Source: Sepiola atlantica
Taxonomy: Eukaryota; Mollusca; Cephalopoda; Sepiida; Sepiolidae
Length of the DNA stretch: 64,000 nt
Reading direction: 5' to 3'
NCBI GenBank assembly: GCA_963556195.1
Contig: OY744523.1
Coordinates: forward strand, 75,195,945 to 75,259,944
Below are positions 10,166 to 21,680 of this stretch, piece by piece. The notes below the pieces were generated by a model. It had not been told where the DNA came from. It saw only the letters and a list, made by a program, of their open reading frames with translations, and ran no database searches. The position numbers and the translations under genes are program-made. How positions within the stretch are numbered: the stretch's first letter is position 1; every line of letters starts with the position of its first letter.

Positions 10166-10954
10166 TTTTAATGCGTATAACATTATCTAGATGTGTTCGT
10201 GGATCCCCATGATGCATGCGTTCATTCTTATTCGCCACGGTCCGACCACTACGTTGACGGAATTCACTGATCGGGTTTCTGGGATGATGGGGCTGCCAAA
10301 GTGTTTCTTCCTCATCTTCTCTCTATTGCTGTCTACTTGCCAATAATCGTTTTTATGCACGTTATTAAAAAGGGAGAAACATCAACGCATGCAGTTGGTC
10401 TTTAGAAATTTATTTGGGGTTCATTCGTTCTTCAGCGTACACATGTACACGCATAAAACAACCTCCACCAGCTATCCAAAAGCATAACTGCCTTTTCTGA
10501 TGGTTCAGACAGAATAGAGTGATTCTCTTTACCAATTTTCCACATCTGCGTATTGCTCCCGTGACATAACAGCCAGAACACCTATCCTTCCTTAAATTCT
10601 AATTAGGAAATTCCACTTTACCTCATGTTTAACCTTACGTAGAAATTTATTATACTAATCCTATTTTACACAACCGTCTCTGATATTGCTACAGGCGTAA
10701 TTTTGTAAACAATTAATCTGTAAACGATAGTTTATATTAAACCCATAGATCAGACCCTGATATGTACTACCACTCCAGTTCAGAGTGGACTTAACAGTCG
10801 TAATAATTAAAAGGCGACTCCAAGATCTGAATTTGGAGCCTCACCACAGAAGGCAGTTTTGTCACATACTCAGGTCCACCATTCTAATAAATACCATATA
10901 TAATCATTACGTATCAATAATATAAGTAACACATATTTCCATTAATTAATTTAA
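10166..10954. other. Unassigned DNA
   Basis: Slightly higher GC at 10,200-10,320 and 10,740-10,880, but I recognise no gene, RNA or repeat family in either. Confidence 0.4.
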
Positions 10955-11045
10955 ATTTGAGCCTCATGTTGAATGGCACGCGTATCAATTCATTTATATT
11001 TAAATAAATTGGTTTGTTGTTGAGTCATTTTATGCCGAACTTCCA
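10955..11045 (+). repeat. Dispersed direct repeat D4, copy 2
   Basis: Second copy of the element at 10,035-10,165, about 0.9 kb away. The core ACGCGTATCAATTCATT is identical. Confidence 0.65.
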
Positions 11046-11734
11046 CTGATCTTGATAGACGAATATAAAAATGCCATTATTTAAACAACTCACTTAACAT
11101 AAAGTGTTACATATTCAGGTTGAACGAAAATTCGGAGACTAGAAAGTAGACCGTCGATTTACTTTCGGCAGCCTCGTAACTCTTGCTTTCCTTATTTTGT
11201 TCTTTATTCCTCACATTCCATGAGCGATGTTTCTGACAAAGGGAGAAGAATTGGTGTTTTCTGGGTCAGAAGTTATCCATCTAACACTTATCGTTGGCTA
11301 GTTCTTGACCTTGAAGTAGTATTTTTGTAGCTCCTTACGTCAAGTGGCTTCTGGGGCGACTTACATAAAAAAAATCAGAACACCAGAGAAATTCATCTAT
11401 AGTAATTTACATGCACAATGAAAAACCATAAGGATTCTATCCATACATCAATTTATCGATCATTTTCATCTATATACTATTAAAAAGTTGTGGTGTTTTT
11501 AGTGTGTCTGAGCGTACGCAAATAGAAATATCTGTTAGTTGACAAAAGGGAATAGGCTTTGTACATATTACGAAGGGGATAGGTTTTACGATCTTAATAC
11601 CTGATTTCGAATATAACGTAATTCTAAAGGATTTTAACTTGATACGTGTTTTATAAAGTTATATAAATTAACATTACATAATAACTTAAACATTGCATGG
11701 ATATTTTAAAAACTAAGTACCATATTCGGTAGTC

Positions 11735-11930
11735 GTACAAGGTGAATTATTTTTGCTTAAAGCATAATTTCCAATGTTTTTTCGTAAAAAAAATGCGTAA
11801 ATACATTTATGGTACTTACTTACTTTTTCTTCGTCTCTGAAGCGTAACGCTAGGTAAATATGGAAATTGCCATACCCAGTTACTGTATCAACATTGCTTA
11901 AAGAGCGTGGATAAACTAGTACAGATTAAT
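11735..11930 (+). repeat. Dispersed repeat D3, copy 2
   Basis: Reverse complement of part of 8,935-9,180. It shares the block around AACATTG and CTGTATCAAC with ATTGCCATACCCAG, and ATTATTTTTGCTTAAAGCATAATTTCC. The tRNA-like end is not visible in this copy. Confidence 0.6.
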
Positions 11931-12194
11931 TAGTTAATAAACGCTGAGGCGACATAATTGTTTATTTTCAAAATATAATTAGAAAAATAAATTGCTATTG
12001 TTACGCGTGTAGCATTTACCGGAGATATGGAATAACCATTTCTATGCTTGATAACAAGACGTTGGTGAGAATCCTTATGACTATGGTATCATATAAGAGA
12101 AGGAGGAGAAGTATTGCTGAGTGTAACGTTTCTATTTAATTAATCATAACGAAAATGCAGTTAGAAACAGGGTTAGTTCTTAATTTGAGGGGAA

Positions 12195-12320
12195 TCCAAC
12201 TTCGCTTAAAAGGGGCACTCTAGATACGGACAAAAAATATAATTGCCCTTAGTATAGAAGAATTTCTCCTTTACTGACAAAGTTCAGAAAAGATGAAGTG
12301 TAAAGTTATCACGACGAGAT
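12195..12320 (-). repeat. Degraded body of the U2-headed repeat, copy B
   Basis: The order AAAAGGGGCACT, GACAAAAA, TTGCCCT, then TTCTCCTTTACTGACAAAG parallels the body of copies A, C and D. The U2-like head is barely recognisable (AGTGTAAAG). The call depends on the body alone. Confidence 0.4.
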
Positions 12321-14189
12321 GTGTAAAATGGTGTCCTCAAATGGTAACCGGATTCATTACTCGACGAAGGGTCGTGTAAGGGTTAGATGTCCGACATCGA
12401 CCACCTCAAACAAATAAACACAATAATCTCCAATTATTTTGTCCCCCAGAAAAGCAGATCAACAAGACCATATTTGATTAACATTAAAGAAACATAAACA
12501 TCCAATTAAGTGGCGGTTGCATTATCTCGCTTTAGGGCTAGAATTGAAATGTTTTGTCCGCAATCAGAGGTGGAGAAATACTTCGAGACAGAGACAATTT
12601 TCTTAATCGTTCAATCGAGAGTGCCTCTTTGGGGGAGCTATACTTTTTCCACAATAAACCTTAACCATGTCTCTTATTTTGCCATTAAGGAAACCTAAAA
12701 ACTAGAGAGGCCTACAATAACACATACATTTGTCGAATCATAATGTACTAGCTAAATACCCGACCTACTGACAGCATTACGGCATTGATGCAAACATTCA
12801 AGAATGTAATGATGTTTTAATGTTAAAATAAATACGTAAATTAAAGTAATTTAACAGCTTATTTGACATTTAAAACTAGCTTGATCGGATTTTAAAAGTC
12901 AGACCCAAAAAGCATTTAAGCTGGAAAATTACACTTTGCGTCTCTCAAGTCTATTTCTATTCGTTAGTGTTCTACCGTGCTATTACCTATAGAATAACGT
13001 ACTTTGCCACCACGACGACTGACAGAATGAAACATGTTTAAATAATCACCCAGCAATAAGCATCGGCATGGAGGATCTTTTTTTTAAATCGAAAAATATA
13101 ATATAAGTTTTCTACCTTAAGTTTCGAAATGGATAAGAAATAAATAATTAACATCATCTTGACTTCTTTAAATCCCAGGGAACGCCGGCAAGGTACAGCT
13201 GGTTCTTACAATGAGTTTGTAATGTTTAATTATAGCGACAACATTTAATTCAACAAAGTTATATTACTTATTTGAATTATTTAACAAAATATTATATTTT
13301 ACTTGAATTCCGTCTTTTTGATTTCATTTGCGCTCGGGGACAACCGTGTGTTAATATTTACTCGGTTTAATTTTTTTATTATATTTTTAGAAATGTATTT
13401 CTTTTATTTACCTAATGCACTCTTTTAACACAATTATTTTGTTTAGAAGCGAAAATTAAGCCTAATTGAGTAAATACACGATTATTTGCGTTTTTCTATT
13501 ACAAATACGACCAGCTTTTGGGAATGCAGAATTTAATTATTGATGTACAAACAAAAACTGTTTAAAAATATTTTTTCCACGGAAAAATAGCTTACAGATA
13601 AATATTTAAAATACATCGAATTCAAAATAAATTACACACTACGAACATTTAATAAACTAGAGATTACATATTGCAAATAAATATCACGACCTCTGTTGTA
13701 AACAATGTATATATATATATATAATTTTAACTATATTGTTTATTGTTTTTCTTGTTTTAACAAAGTTTTATTTTTTCAATTTTCAATAATAATATATATT
13801 GCTCATGAAATTATTAATTAGAAAATATACTTATAAAACTAATTTCAACAATAATGCTGTTTTAATCTCTATTTATAAAATTATTGGAGCTTCTTAAACT
13901 TTCAATATTGAAATGCATGAAACGTTGTTGCTAAGAATTTGAAATGCTTCCAAGGTAAATAACTATTTGGGAAAACGTCTTTGTTACATTCTTTCCTTGT
14001 AAGGAACGAGAACAAATATCCATTCTAATAGTTTTCGAAGCCGAAATAACTATTTTCAGAAATAAAAAAAATCCTGAAAATAACATAGCTGAAAGTAGAA
14101 ACAAAAAAAATAGGCTACTTTTAATAAACTATCGGTATGTCAAACGGATTGTTATTTGGGTATGACATTGGAAAATCCAAAATATTACT

Positions 14190-14191
<2 letters not shown>
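12321..14191. other. Unassigned AT-rich DNA
   Basis: No gene, RNA or repeat recognised. A short (TA)n lies near 13,707-13,722. Confidence 0.4.

Positions 14192-14268
<77 letters not shown>
14192..14268. repeat. (TA)n microsatellite
   Basis: Pure TA array of about 75 bp followed by TG/CA-rich sequence. Confidence 0.95.
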
Positions 14269-14278
<10 letters not shown>

Positions 14279-14842
14279 ATACACACATATATACATTCCT
14301 TTTTCTTAAGACGTTGCCTACTCTGAAAGAAACCGGCCAGTCTTTCGTTTGTGTTTTCCTGTGCTTAATTTGTTTTTGTTTTTTTTCTCCATTTGTCTTT
14401 CGGTTGAAGACTGATTTAGAACGAGTTAAAATATGCATTCCTTTTTTTTGAAGTCAACCAAGCTGGTGGCATACAGACACACTTTTTTCAATACACGTAT
14501 ACATTTCATATACGATCACTCATTTTACTTTTAAAAATGTACTCTTTTATAAGTTCACTCACCGAATTTGAACGTATCACGAATGGAATGTCTAAAATGT
14601 TAGTAAGCTGCTTATTTGCTATGACTTTCAGATACTTGATGTGTTTTTAGTATATTTTTTCGTATCCGTCGCTGATTCTGTCCTCCACGTTTCAAATCGA
14701 ACACCTCTATTATAATCAAGCCAGAATGATTTAAATCTCGGTAGACTAGCGCAGGTATTGCTTCGTAGGTCATTATACACGACTAGAAGATTGTTCACGT
14801 GTAAAAAGGAAACACTTTGTTTTAATGTATGAATATCACATG

Positions 14843-14846
<4 letters not shown>

Positions 14847-14925
<79 letters not shown>
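14847..14925. repeat. (TTA)n microsatellite
   Basis: TTA array with one TCA interruption near 14,888. Confidence 0.95.
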
Positions 14926-14926
<1 letters not shown>

Positions 14927-14959
14927 ATGTTTACTCACTAGGAGTTCTCACCAGTGGTT

Positions 14960-15056
14960 TCCCTGGAGTCGGAGTGACAAAAAGTCTCCCCAGATTTGTA
15001 GTGTTCTCCACCTCTTACGATAACTACTGCAAATGAATTTGCGTTATCACAACAGA
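14960..15056. repeat. ~95-bp dispersed segment D5, copy 1
   Basis: It lies between two (TTA)n arrays and aligns in the same orientation with 15,487-15,580. Shared pieces are AAGTCTCC.CAGATTT, GATAAC.TCTGCAA and ATCACAACAG. Function and family are unknown. Confidence 0.6.
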
Positions 15057-15058
15057 TG

Positions 15059-15190
<132 letters not shown>

Positions 15191-15486
15191 CTATAGCAAC
15201 TGCACAGCTAATTAAATTCTTCAGGATTCCTTAGAATTTTAAAATTCATAAGAAAAAGTCAAATTAATATACATACAATTTTAATATCATAAACCAAATG
15301 ATAACGCACAGCAAACCTAATTTTAGTCAGAAACAGAATGCCAAATTTAAAAACATGTCATCTTAAAAATAAGTATTATTGCAAAAGTAAAAAGGATTTA
15401 TACTCCATTATTTTTAACATCTAAACAATCTATTATTAATATTGATTTAGTACACGATTCATTATCAGTAATCGCCGATCAATCGG

Positions 15487-15580
15487 TTGTGTTCAATGGA
15501 GCAATAACAAGTCTCCTCAGATTTTATGTTAACTCCGGTTTTGATAACCTCTGCAAGGAACTTTTATTTATCACAACAGT
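15487..15580. repeat. ~95-bp dispersed segment D5, copy 2
   Basis: Second copy of 14,960-15,056. It lies directly upstream of the R2-like fragment rather than beside a (TTA)n array. Confidence 0.55.
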
Positions 15581-15624
15581 CGTTTACAACCACAAGGATG
15601 CAACATTGCGGCGATTCATAGTCT

Positions 15625-16682
15625 AGATTAAAAGAAGAACTCAGGCACCTTGACGAGAGGACTCGAAAAGTAATGACCATACACAACGCACTACACCCCA
15701 AAAAACGGACAGAATCTACATTAAAAGAAACGAAGGGGAAGGGGACTGGTAAGTATAGAAGACTGTGTGAAGACACAAACAAAAGCAGAAGAAGAAATAA
15801 CTCTCAACACGAGAAAGCTAATGACCGTAGCAAGAGACACCATCTCAACGAACAACTCGGGAAACACCGAAACCAGAAAAAAAAACAAGAAAAGAAAAGT
15901 GGGAAAGAAAAACAACTCCATGAAAGCTTCATAAGACTATCAAGAGAAGAAACCAACGAAAATAGCTGGGCGTGGCTAAGAAAAAGTCACTTGAACAGAA
16001 AAACGGAATCTTTACTTACGCTACGCAGAACGATGCGACAAGGCCAAACTACATTAAAACAAAAGATAACACCCAGGAAAGCCGTAAATGCAGACTGTGT
16101 TGACAAAGAGATAAAGACAGTAAATTATATAATAAGTGAATGGAGCAAATTAGCCCCAAAAGAATACAATAACAGACATGACTGTGTGGGGAAAGAAGTA
16201 CAATGGGAACTGTGCAATCGATTGAATTTCAAACACGCAGACAAATGGTACAAACATAAACCAGAGACAGTACTGGGAAATGAAAAACACAAAATGTTAT
16301 GGGATATGATGCACAAACAGATACACCGGAGACCGGATATTATAATAATTTACAAGAAGGAAAACTCCCGGATAATCATAGATTTGCCGTTCCACCAAAC
16401 CACAGAGTCAACATCAAAGAGACGGACAAACGTAGCAAATACACAGAATTTGCTATAGAACTGAATAGGATATTAAGTATGAAAAAAATCAATACAATAC
16501 CAATAATCGTATGAGCACTAGAAACAGTCCCATAAAACCTGGAGAAAAGACTGGGAGAAATTGAAATCAAAGAGATCACTGAGATCATACAAAGGACGGC
16601 AATGATCAAAGCAGCTGCAATCTTAAGGAACATCCTCGAATGTGGAAACCAAGCCGCATTAGCAACCCAAATTCTAGGGGAG
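15625..16682 (+). pseudogene. C-terminal region of an R2-like non-LTR retrotransposon
   Basis: The plus-strand frame opens with RLKEELRHLDERTRKVMTIH, the post-RT region of R2-like, restriction-like-endonuclease (RLE) elements. It continues through ENSWAWLRKSHLNRKTESLL and TVNYIISEWSKLA to KWYKHKPETVLGNEKHK. RRPDIIIIYKKENSRIIIDL follows, the PD...D core of the RLE domain. A frameshift near 16,440 moves the frame to MKKINTIPIIV, and a stop separates this from IIQRTAMIKAAAILRNILE, the usual C terminus. The CCHC knuckle is broken: the second Cys, the His (now Tyr) and the last Cys (now Trp) are lost. The fragment ends in (ATT)n, so it is a 5'-truncated dead copy. Confidence 0.85.

Positions 16683-16742
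<60 letters not shown>
16683..16742. repeat. (ATT)n array at the 3' end of the R2-like element
   Basis: Starts directly after the last recognisable codons of the element. It may be expanded from the element's own 3' tail. Confidence 0.9.
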
Positions 16743-16951
16743 GAAATTACCATCATAGAATTACTCGTGAATCTAAGAAATATTGTATTTAGTGTTGTTA
16801 CCGGCTTTTGTTATAAATTAAATAAAATGTCTTCTGCTCATGGATGTCGGCGTAAAAAGCTTAATAATAAATTAATGCTACCATTGAATTTCTCGTAACG
16901 TTTTTCCTGCTTGATCTTGGTATCGAGCATTGTTAGCAATTGAATCTTTGG

Positions 16952-17005
16952 AGAGAGAGAGAGAATGAGAGAGAGAGAGAATGAGAGAGAGAGAGAGAGA
17001 GAGAA
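16952..17005. repeat. (GA)n microsatellite
   Basis: GA array with two AAT interruptions. Confidence 0.95.
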
Positions 17006-17088
17006 AGCAAATATTTACCAATCAACATTTTCTGTTCGATATTAGAAATTAATTTTGATTTTCCATGTGTATATATTATTTCATATAT

Positions 17089-17092
<4 letters not shown>

Positions 17093-17127
<35 letters not shown>

Positions 17128-17154
17128 TTTTACATATATATATATATATATATA

Positions 17155-17237
<83 letters not shown>
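17093..17237. repeat. (TA)n microsatellite
   Basis: About 145 bp of TA repeats with short interruptions. Confidence 0.95.
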
Positions 17238-17240
<3 letters not shown>

Positions 17241-18856
17241 TGTTCGTGTTTGTGTTCCATATATAATGAAGTAATAGAAAATGTACCTATATATGTAAAA
17301 TTTTCCGGAGAATACAATGCAAGTTTTTCGAAAGTGCCACACAAAGGGAGCTATGGGGCAGAACCCTCATTCAAACTTTAATGATATCCTATTTTAATGA
17401 AATATAAATCATATGTATACATTTTATTTAAGGAAATATAATAGGAATAGTCCCGAATTCTAAGACAGTTTTACATTTCTTAAGTTTCTTCCAATTATAT
17501 TACGGGTCGAAACGGGGGGGGGGGGGGGTAAAAAGAAAAAGGACATTAATATTGGGTAATGATCATAGTTAAAAGGGTCATAGCGATCCTCATTAAATCA
17601 AGAGCAATATCGGGTCTTTCTGAAAGTACATAAATAAAAATCACATAATTGATTTTATACTTCCTTGTGACTTGCGTAACTTCGAAAACGTTAAAGGTAT
17701 AATATTAACCATATAAACACATATTAATGTTAATATCAGTATATAAGCATATACACTATAAGTATGTATGCAAATAGGCCTATTAATGGATGAAATACTT
17801 ACGTATTTCTTTTTGTTATATGCTCATAACATGTCAAAAATTGCGATTTCAAAGCTTATGTTGAAGGTGAGTCTTGTTTGTATGAACTAGCATGAGATTT
17901 TTACACTCACAAATTCATTAGCCACATAGCTGTACATGTCCGACGTTTGATGGGATGCACCGCCGTTATTTTAGTTTTGGGTGTTTATTTTTTTTCACAT
18001 TTTGTCTAACTTATACAGAAAATAATACAATTGTTTTTGTGAAATGTTGTGTGGAGTGAAATCTTTATATTTTCCTTAATGCGAAGTATTCGTTTTGTTA
18101 ATCTTTGTTTTTTTCAGTTATTAGTGAAAAAAGTGTTTCCATATTACCAGTTGTCCGAGCGGGGCTAGGGACATTTTAAAATAAACTGTAGCAAAATACG
18201 TATTTATAATGCAGAATAACATGGTACAACAAAAACAAAAAAAGTTGTCTAGTCGCTATCAAAGTTTAAAATGTCAGCTTAAATGCTATTAAGGTAGAAC
18301 TTTCAAAATTTCACAAGATAACTTTATACGTTAGATGAGTTAATTTAACCTCATATTAAGCTAAGCATGTAGTTATGGTTGTGTATTTAAAGTCGTTTAC
18401 ACTGAAACAACGTTGTTGCTTATTCCGATGTAAACAAGTTCAAATGTTGATATAAGCACCAGCTTCATGTACATTTTACATGGCTATAAGCTATAAATAT
18501 CTACGGAGACATTGAATTGACTTCCTCGCTACATATAAATGTGCATAGTTTGTAAAGTTGAACTAACGGCATTTTCGGCGATGAACTGGAGTTATTCGGC
18601 ATTTCAGCAAGAGGCATTATATTGTGTATAGAGAGTGGGGGCACTGGCGAACAGCAATTACAAGATCACAGCCGTTTCCAAGGAATAAGGCGTTGCTTAT
18701 TACTAGTCCGGTTTTGTTCATAACAAATATCGGCTCGAGGGTTAATAATGGTACGTTGTTAAATTGTCCGAGAAATGGCCTCTTTGAACGTGTAGGTACT
18801 ATAGGAATTATGAAAAATCAATAGTTACATATATGCATATGTATTTAAGGAACAAC

Positions 18857-18860
<4 letters not shown>
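17238..18860. other. Unassigned AT-rich DNA with a poly-G run
   Basis: A run of about 15 G lies near 17,514-17,528. A slightly GC-richer stretch at 18,620-18,800 has an open frame without a recognisable motif. Nothing else is supported. Confidence 0.4.
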
Positions 18861-18917
<57 letters not shown>

Positions 18918-18921
18918 ATAT
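18861..18921. repeat. (TA)n microsatellite
   Basis: TA array with one interruption near 18,903. Confidence 0.95.
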
Positions 18922-19061
18922 TTATAATTGTATGTGCATATATAATCCCATATTGTAGCCTTTATAGTTGGTATTCTGAGCTTTATTGGTTTATTTTATG
19001 TTTCAGTCAATGTGTAAACAACTATGGGGTTATATTAAGCGCACACTTACACACACATTTC

Positions 19062-19085
19062 TCTCTCTCTCTCTTTCTCTCTCTC

Positions 19086-19152
<67 letters not shown>
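19062..19152. repeat. (TC)n-(TA)n compound microsatellite
   Basis: TC array 19,062-19,087 running into a TA array to 19,152, then TG-rich sequence. Confidence 0.95.
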
Positions 19153-19158
<6 letters not shown>

Positions 19159-19458
19159 ATGTGTGTCTGTGTGTTATATGGTTTACACTTATCAAATGAA
19201 ATATGTTTTGGAATAAATACATGAATTGTTCAGAAAAAAACCCATCTAAAAATGATTTCTAAAATAAGTTTGTTCAGGTTTATTATGGATGCTTTTCTGG
19301 TCGTTTTCTCTGACAAATCATTGTTCTCAGAAATGTAAGTTTTGCTTGCACACTTTGATTATCTACATAAATGTGAAACAGTCGTAGAAATAAATCTCTT
19401 TACTCGAAAATAAAGATATACTCTGTGAAATCAGTTTTTCGATTGTCTCGCTCTCTTT

Positions 19459-19468
19459 CCCTCCCTCC

Positions 19469-19499
<31 letters not shown>

Positions 19500-19536
19500 A
19501 TTCTTTTATATATATATATACATATATATATATATA
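19459..19536. repeat. (TC)n-(TA)n compound microsatellite
   Basis: CCCT/TC-rich tract followed by short TA runs. Confidence 0.9.
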
Positions 19537-19744
19537 GATTTAGATTTTTCACTTATAAAATAGATCATTCAGTGAAGACCGGGGTTGTTCCAAAAAACAA
19601 CAAGCTCGATGATACTCGATTACAGAGTACAGAGCATTTATATGTGATTTTATGAAGGCTTACCAAAGCATTCCTTTCAAGACACCAATGATCACCATTA
19701 AAGATATTTTTTCTCACAAATACTATTTATTCAAATTAAGAGTT

Positions 19745-19806
19745 TTTTTCCTACACGTGTTTCACTACCAAGCAGTTACTTGCTTGGCAGATCATCAGGG
19801 AAATTA
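19745..19806 (-). ncRNA. Hammerhead ribozyme-like motif
   Basis: The minus strand has the complete core. CTGATGA is at 19,798-19,792. Stem II is a 10-bp helix, CTGCCAAGCA with TGCTTGGTAG, over a 6-nt loop. GAAAC is at 19,763-19,759. Stem III is A-C/G-U around ACGT, within the palindrome ACACGTGT. Cleavage would follow A (19,752) after U (19,753), and stem I pairs TTTCC with GGAAA. A very short stem III is typical of retroelement hammerheads. One deviation is a U-U mismatch at the first stem-II position instead of G-C. Activity is untested. Confidence 0.75.
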
Positions 19807-19860
19807 AATGTCTGGAATACTGGTTTCAACTGCCGACAAAACACAATGTGGCGTTGTAAT

Positions 19861-20346
19861 AGTTGAGGTCACTTAAGAAGAGAAGAGGAAAAAAATAAAA
19901 ATAAAAATAAAAGTCAAACTTGAAAAGCAAGGAAGAGCAACGATAAAAAAAGAAAGTCCTAGAAAAGTCTTAGAAAAGTAGCTTGTGCATTATTTCTTCC
20001 ACCAAGCCAACAAGCAAATAATCGGTCCCAAATACATTCAATAAAACCACAAAACCGGAACAATGTGCGATAATACACTTTCACGTCGGCCGGTACAATG
20101 ATGAATAAATCCCCCCCCCTACAAGAAAACAAAAGAACTAAATCATTCAAGTTACCGCTCACAAGTTACCATTCCAATCCAATGATAGTATGGGAATTCT
20201 AAATCCAACTTCTCACAAAGAAAAGTCAACACAAATCTTCGTCCGAGTTCAAAGAGTCTTATTTAAATTGTTGATTTATTACCCTTTTCAAGTTTGACTT
20301 TTATTTTTATTTTTATTTTTTTCCTCTTCTCTTCTTAAGTGACCTC

Positions 20347-20350
<4 letters not shown>
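19861..20350. repeat. Foldback with identical ~65-bp arms
   Basis: Arm 19,861-19,926, starting AGTTGAGGTCACTTAAGAAG, is an exact reverse complement of 20,286-20,350 by eye. The spacer is about 360 bp of mixed sequence. The right arm runs directly into (TA)n. The hammerhead motif at 19,745-19,806 lies just outside the left arm, so the whole may be a PLE end. No coding region is recognised inside. Confidence 0.85.

Positions 20351-20434
<84 letters not shown>
20349..20434. repeat. (TA)n microsatellite
   Basis: TA array directly abutting the right foldback arm, followed by a TC tract to about 20,472. Confidence 0.95.
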
Positions 20435-20435
<1 letters not shown>

Positions 20436-20589
20436 ATTCTCTCTGTCTCTTTCTTTCTCCCTCTCTCTCTCTATATATATTAAAATCAACTTCAAAAAGC
20501 AGAACAGAACCGAATCAAGACAGGAGATCTCACACACTCCAAGGAATTTTCGATAGAGTTTATAACAATAATGAATATTAAATGTGGCT

Positions 20590-21049
20590 CATCTTAACAG
20601 TTTGCTGCAGTTTCATGGCAGATCTAACTGTCGTAAGTTCATTTCGGAAATCTTAAATGTTGGTTTGTATTTGTATTAAAAATATAAATACCGAACCAAA
20701 TCCTTATAAGAAGATCAAATACTCATTCAGCGATATAGCCAAGATCAAACACATGTTTCATTTTGTAATGAAATTTATGAAGAGGTTAATTATATTATTA
20801 ATAGATAACTAACGTGAAACTGAATTAAAGCCATGTTTATAATTTATCATTTTCATTATATATAGTTTAACATGCAACTTGTAAAATTAAATGCTCGGGA
20901 GTCTTTTTACTTTAACTTACCCTCAACAATGGTGTTAATGTCTCGAATAAACGATAGAAAAGGTGGTCGGTAGAGTGGAGAAAGATATATTACATTTAAC
21001 AGCTCAGAAAATAAAAAAGTGCATGTAAAACAACATAAAATGAAGGATT
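20590..21049. other. Unassigned AT-rich DNA
   Basis: No recognisable feature. Confidence 0.4.
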
Positions 21050-21680
21050 AAAAGTTGAAACGCAATGTCATTAAAACTAACGACAACAACCCTAATCGAA
21101 GTCTTTAGTCAGAATTAGTGATTGTTAAAATATTCCCCAGCAGTAAGAATTTAAAAAACAAAACGACATTTTATTAAAACCAACGACTCCAACCCAACTT
21201 TGATGAAACGTGTTGAAACGTTGGTAAATAAACAATATTCGATGTCTTCAGTTCAAATTAGCACTCCTTTTACTCTTCTCCACACACTGATTGGTCCTAT
21301 AAATCTGTCCCCTATCACAGTAGCCTATTACGCCTCGGAAGCAATATGTCTTGTAGGGGCAAACAAAAGTAAAAAAACGCAAGAATTTTAAAAGAAAATC
21401 TAAGTTATTAAGACCAAGGACCACAAAGCAACATTGAGAGAATCATATAATACTTCGCAACAAACTTCTAAACTTTACGTCGCAGTTTGTGCGCATAAAC
21501 AAGAAAACTTTAAAGTATGAATTAAAAGCACTCCATGTTATTAACTCCAACAACCACAAACCGAACAAAATTCCAAGTTTTAAGTCTAAATTACACAATC
21601 CTAACAGATTGCATTAATAAACACGCAATGTTATTAAATACAACAACCACAAAAGTATTTCGCATGGATTAAAAGTAAAT
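21050..21680 (+). repeat. Degenerate tandem repeat, period about 95-130 bp
   Basis: The motif GCAATGTTATTAAAACCAAC followed by ACCACAA recurs in degraded form near 21,063, 21,168, 21,402, 21,533 and 21,628. The spacings suggest about six diverged units. Identity between units is low. Confidence 0.5.

Noticed and set aside
10200..10320. Possible coding island
   Set aside because: No open frame of useful length and no recognisable motif.
21195..21235. TGATGA followed by TTGAAACG, hammerhead-like
   Set aside because: The intervening 8 bases allow at most a 3-bp helix with a 2-base loop, and the first core base is changed. It is probably a remnant at best.
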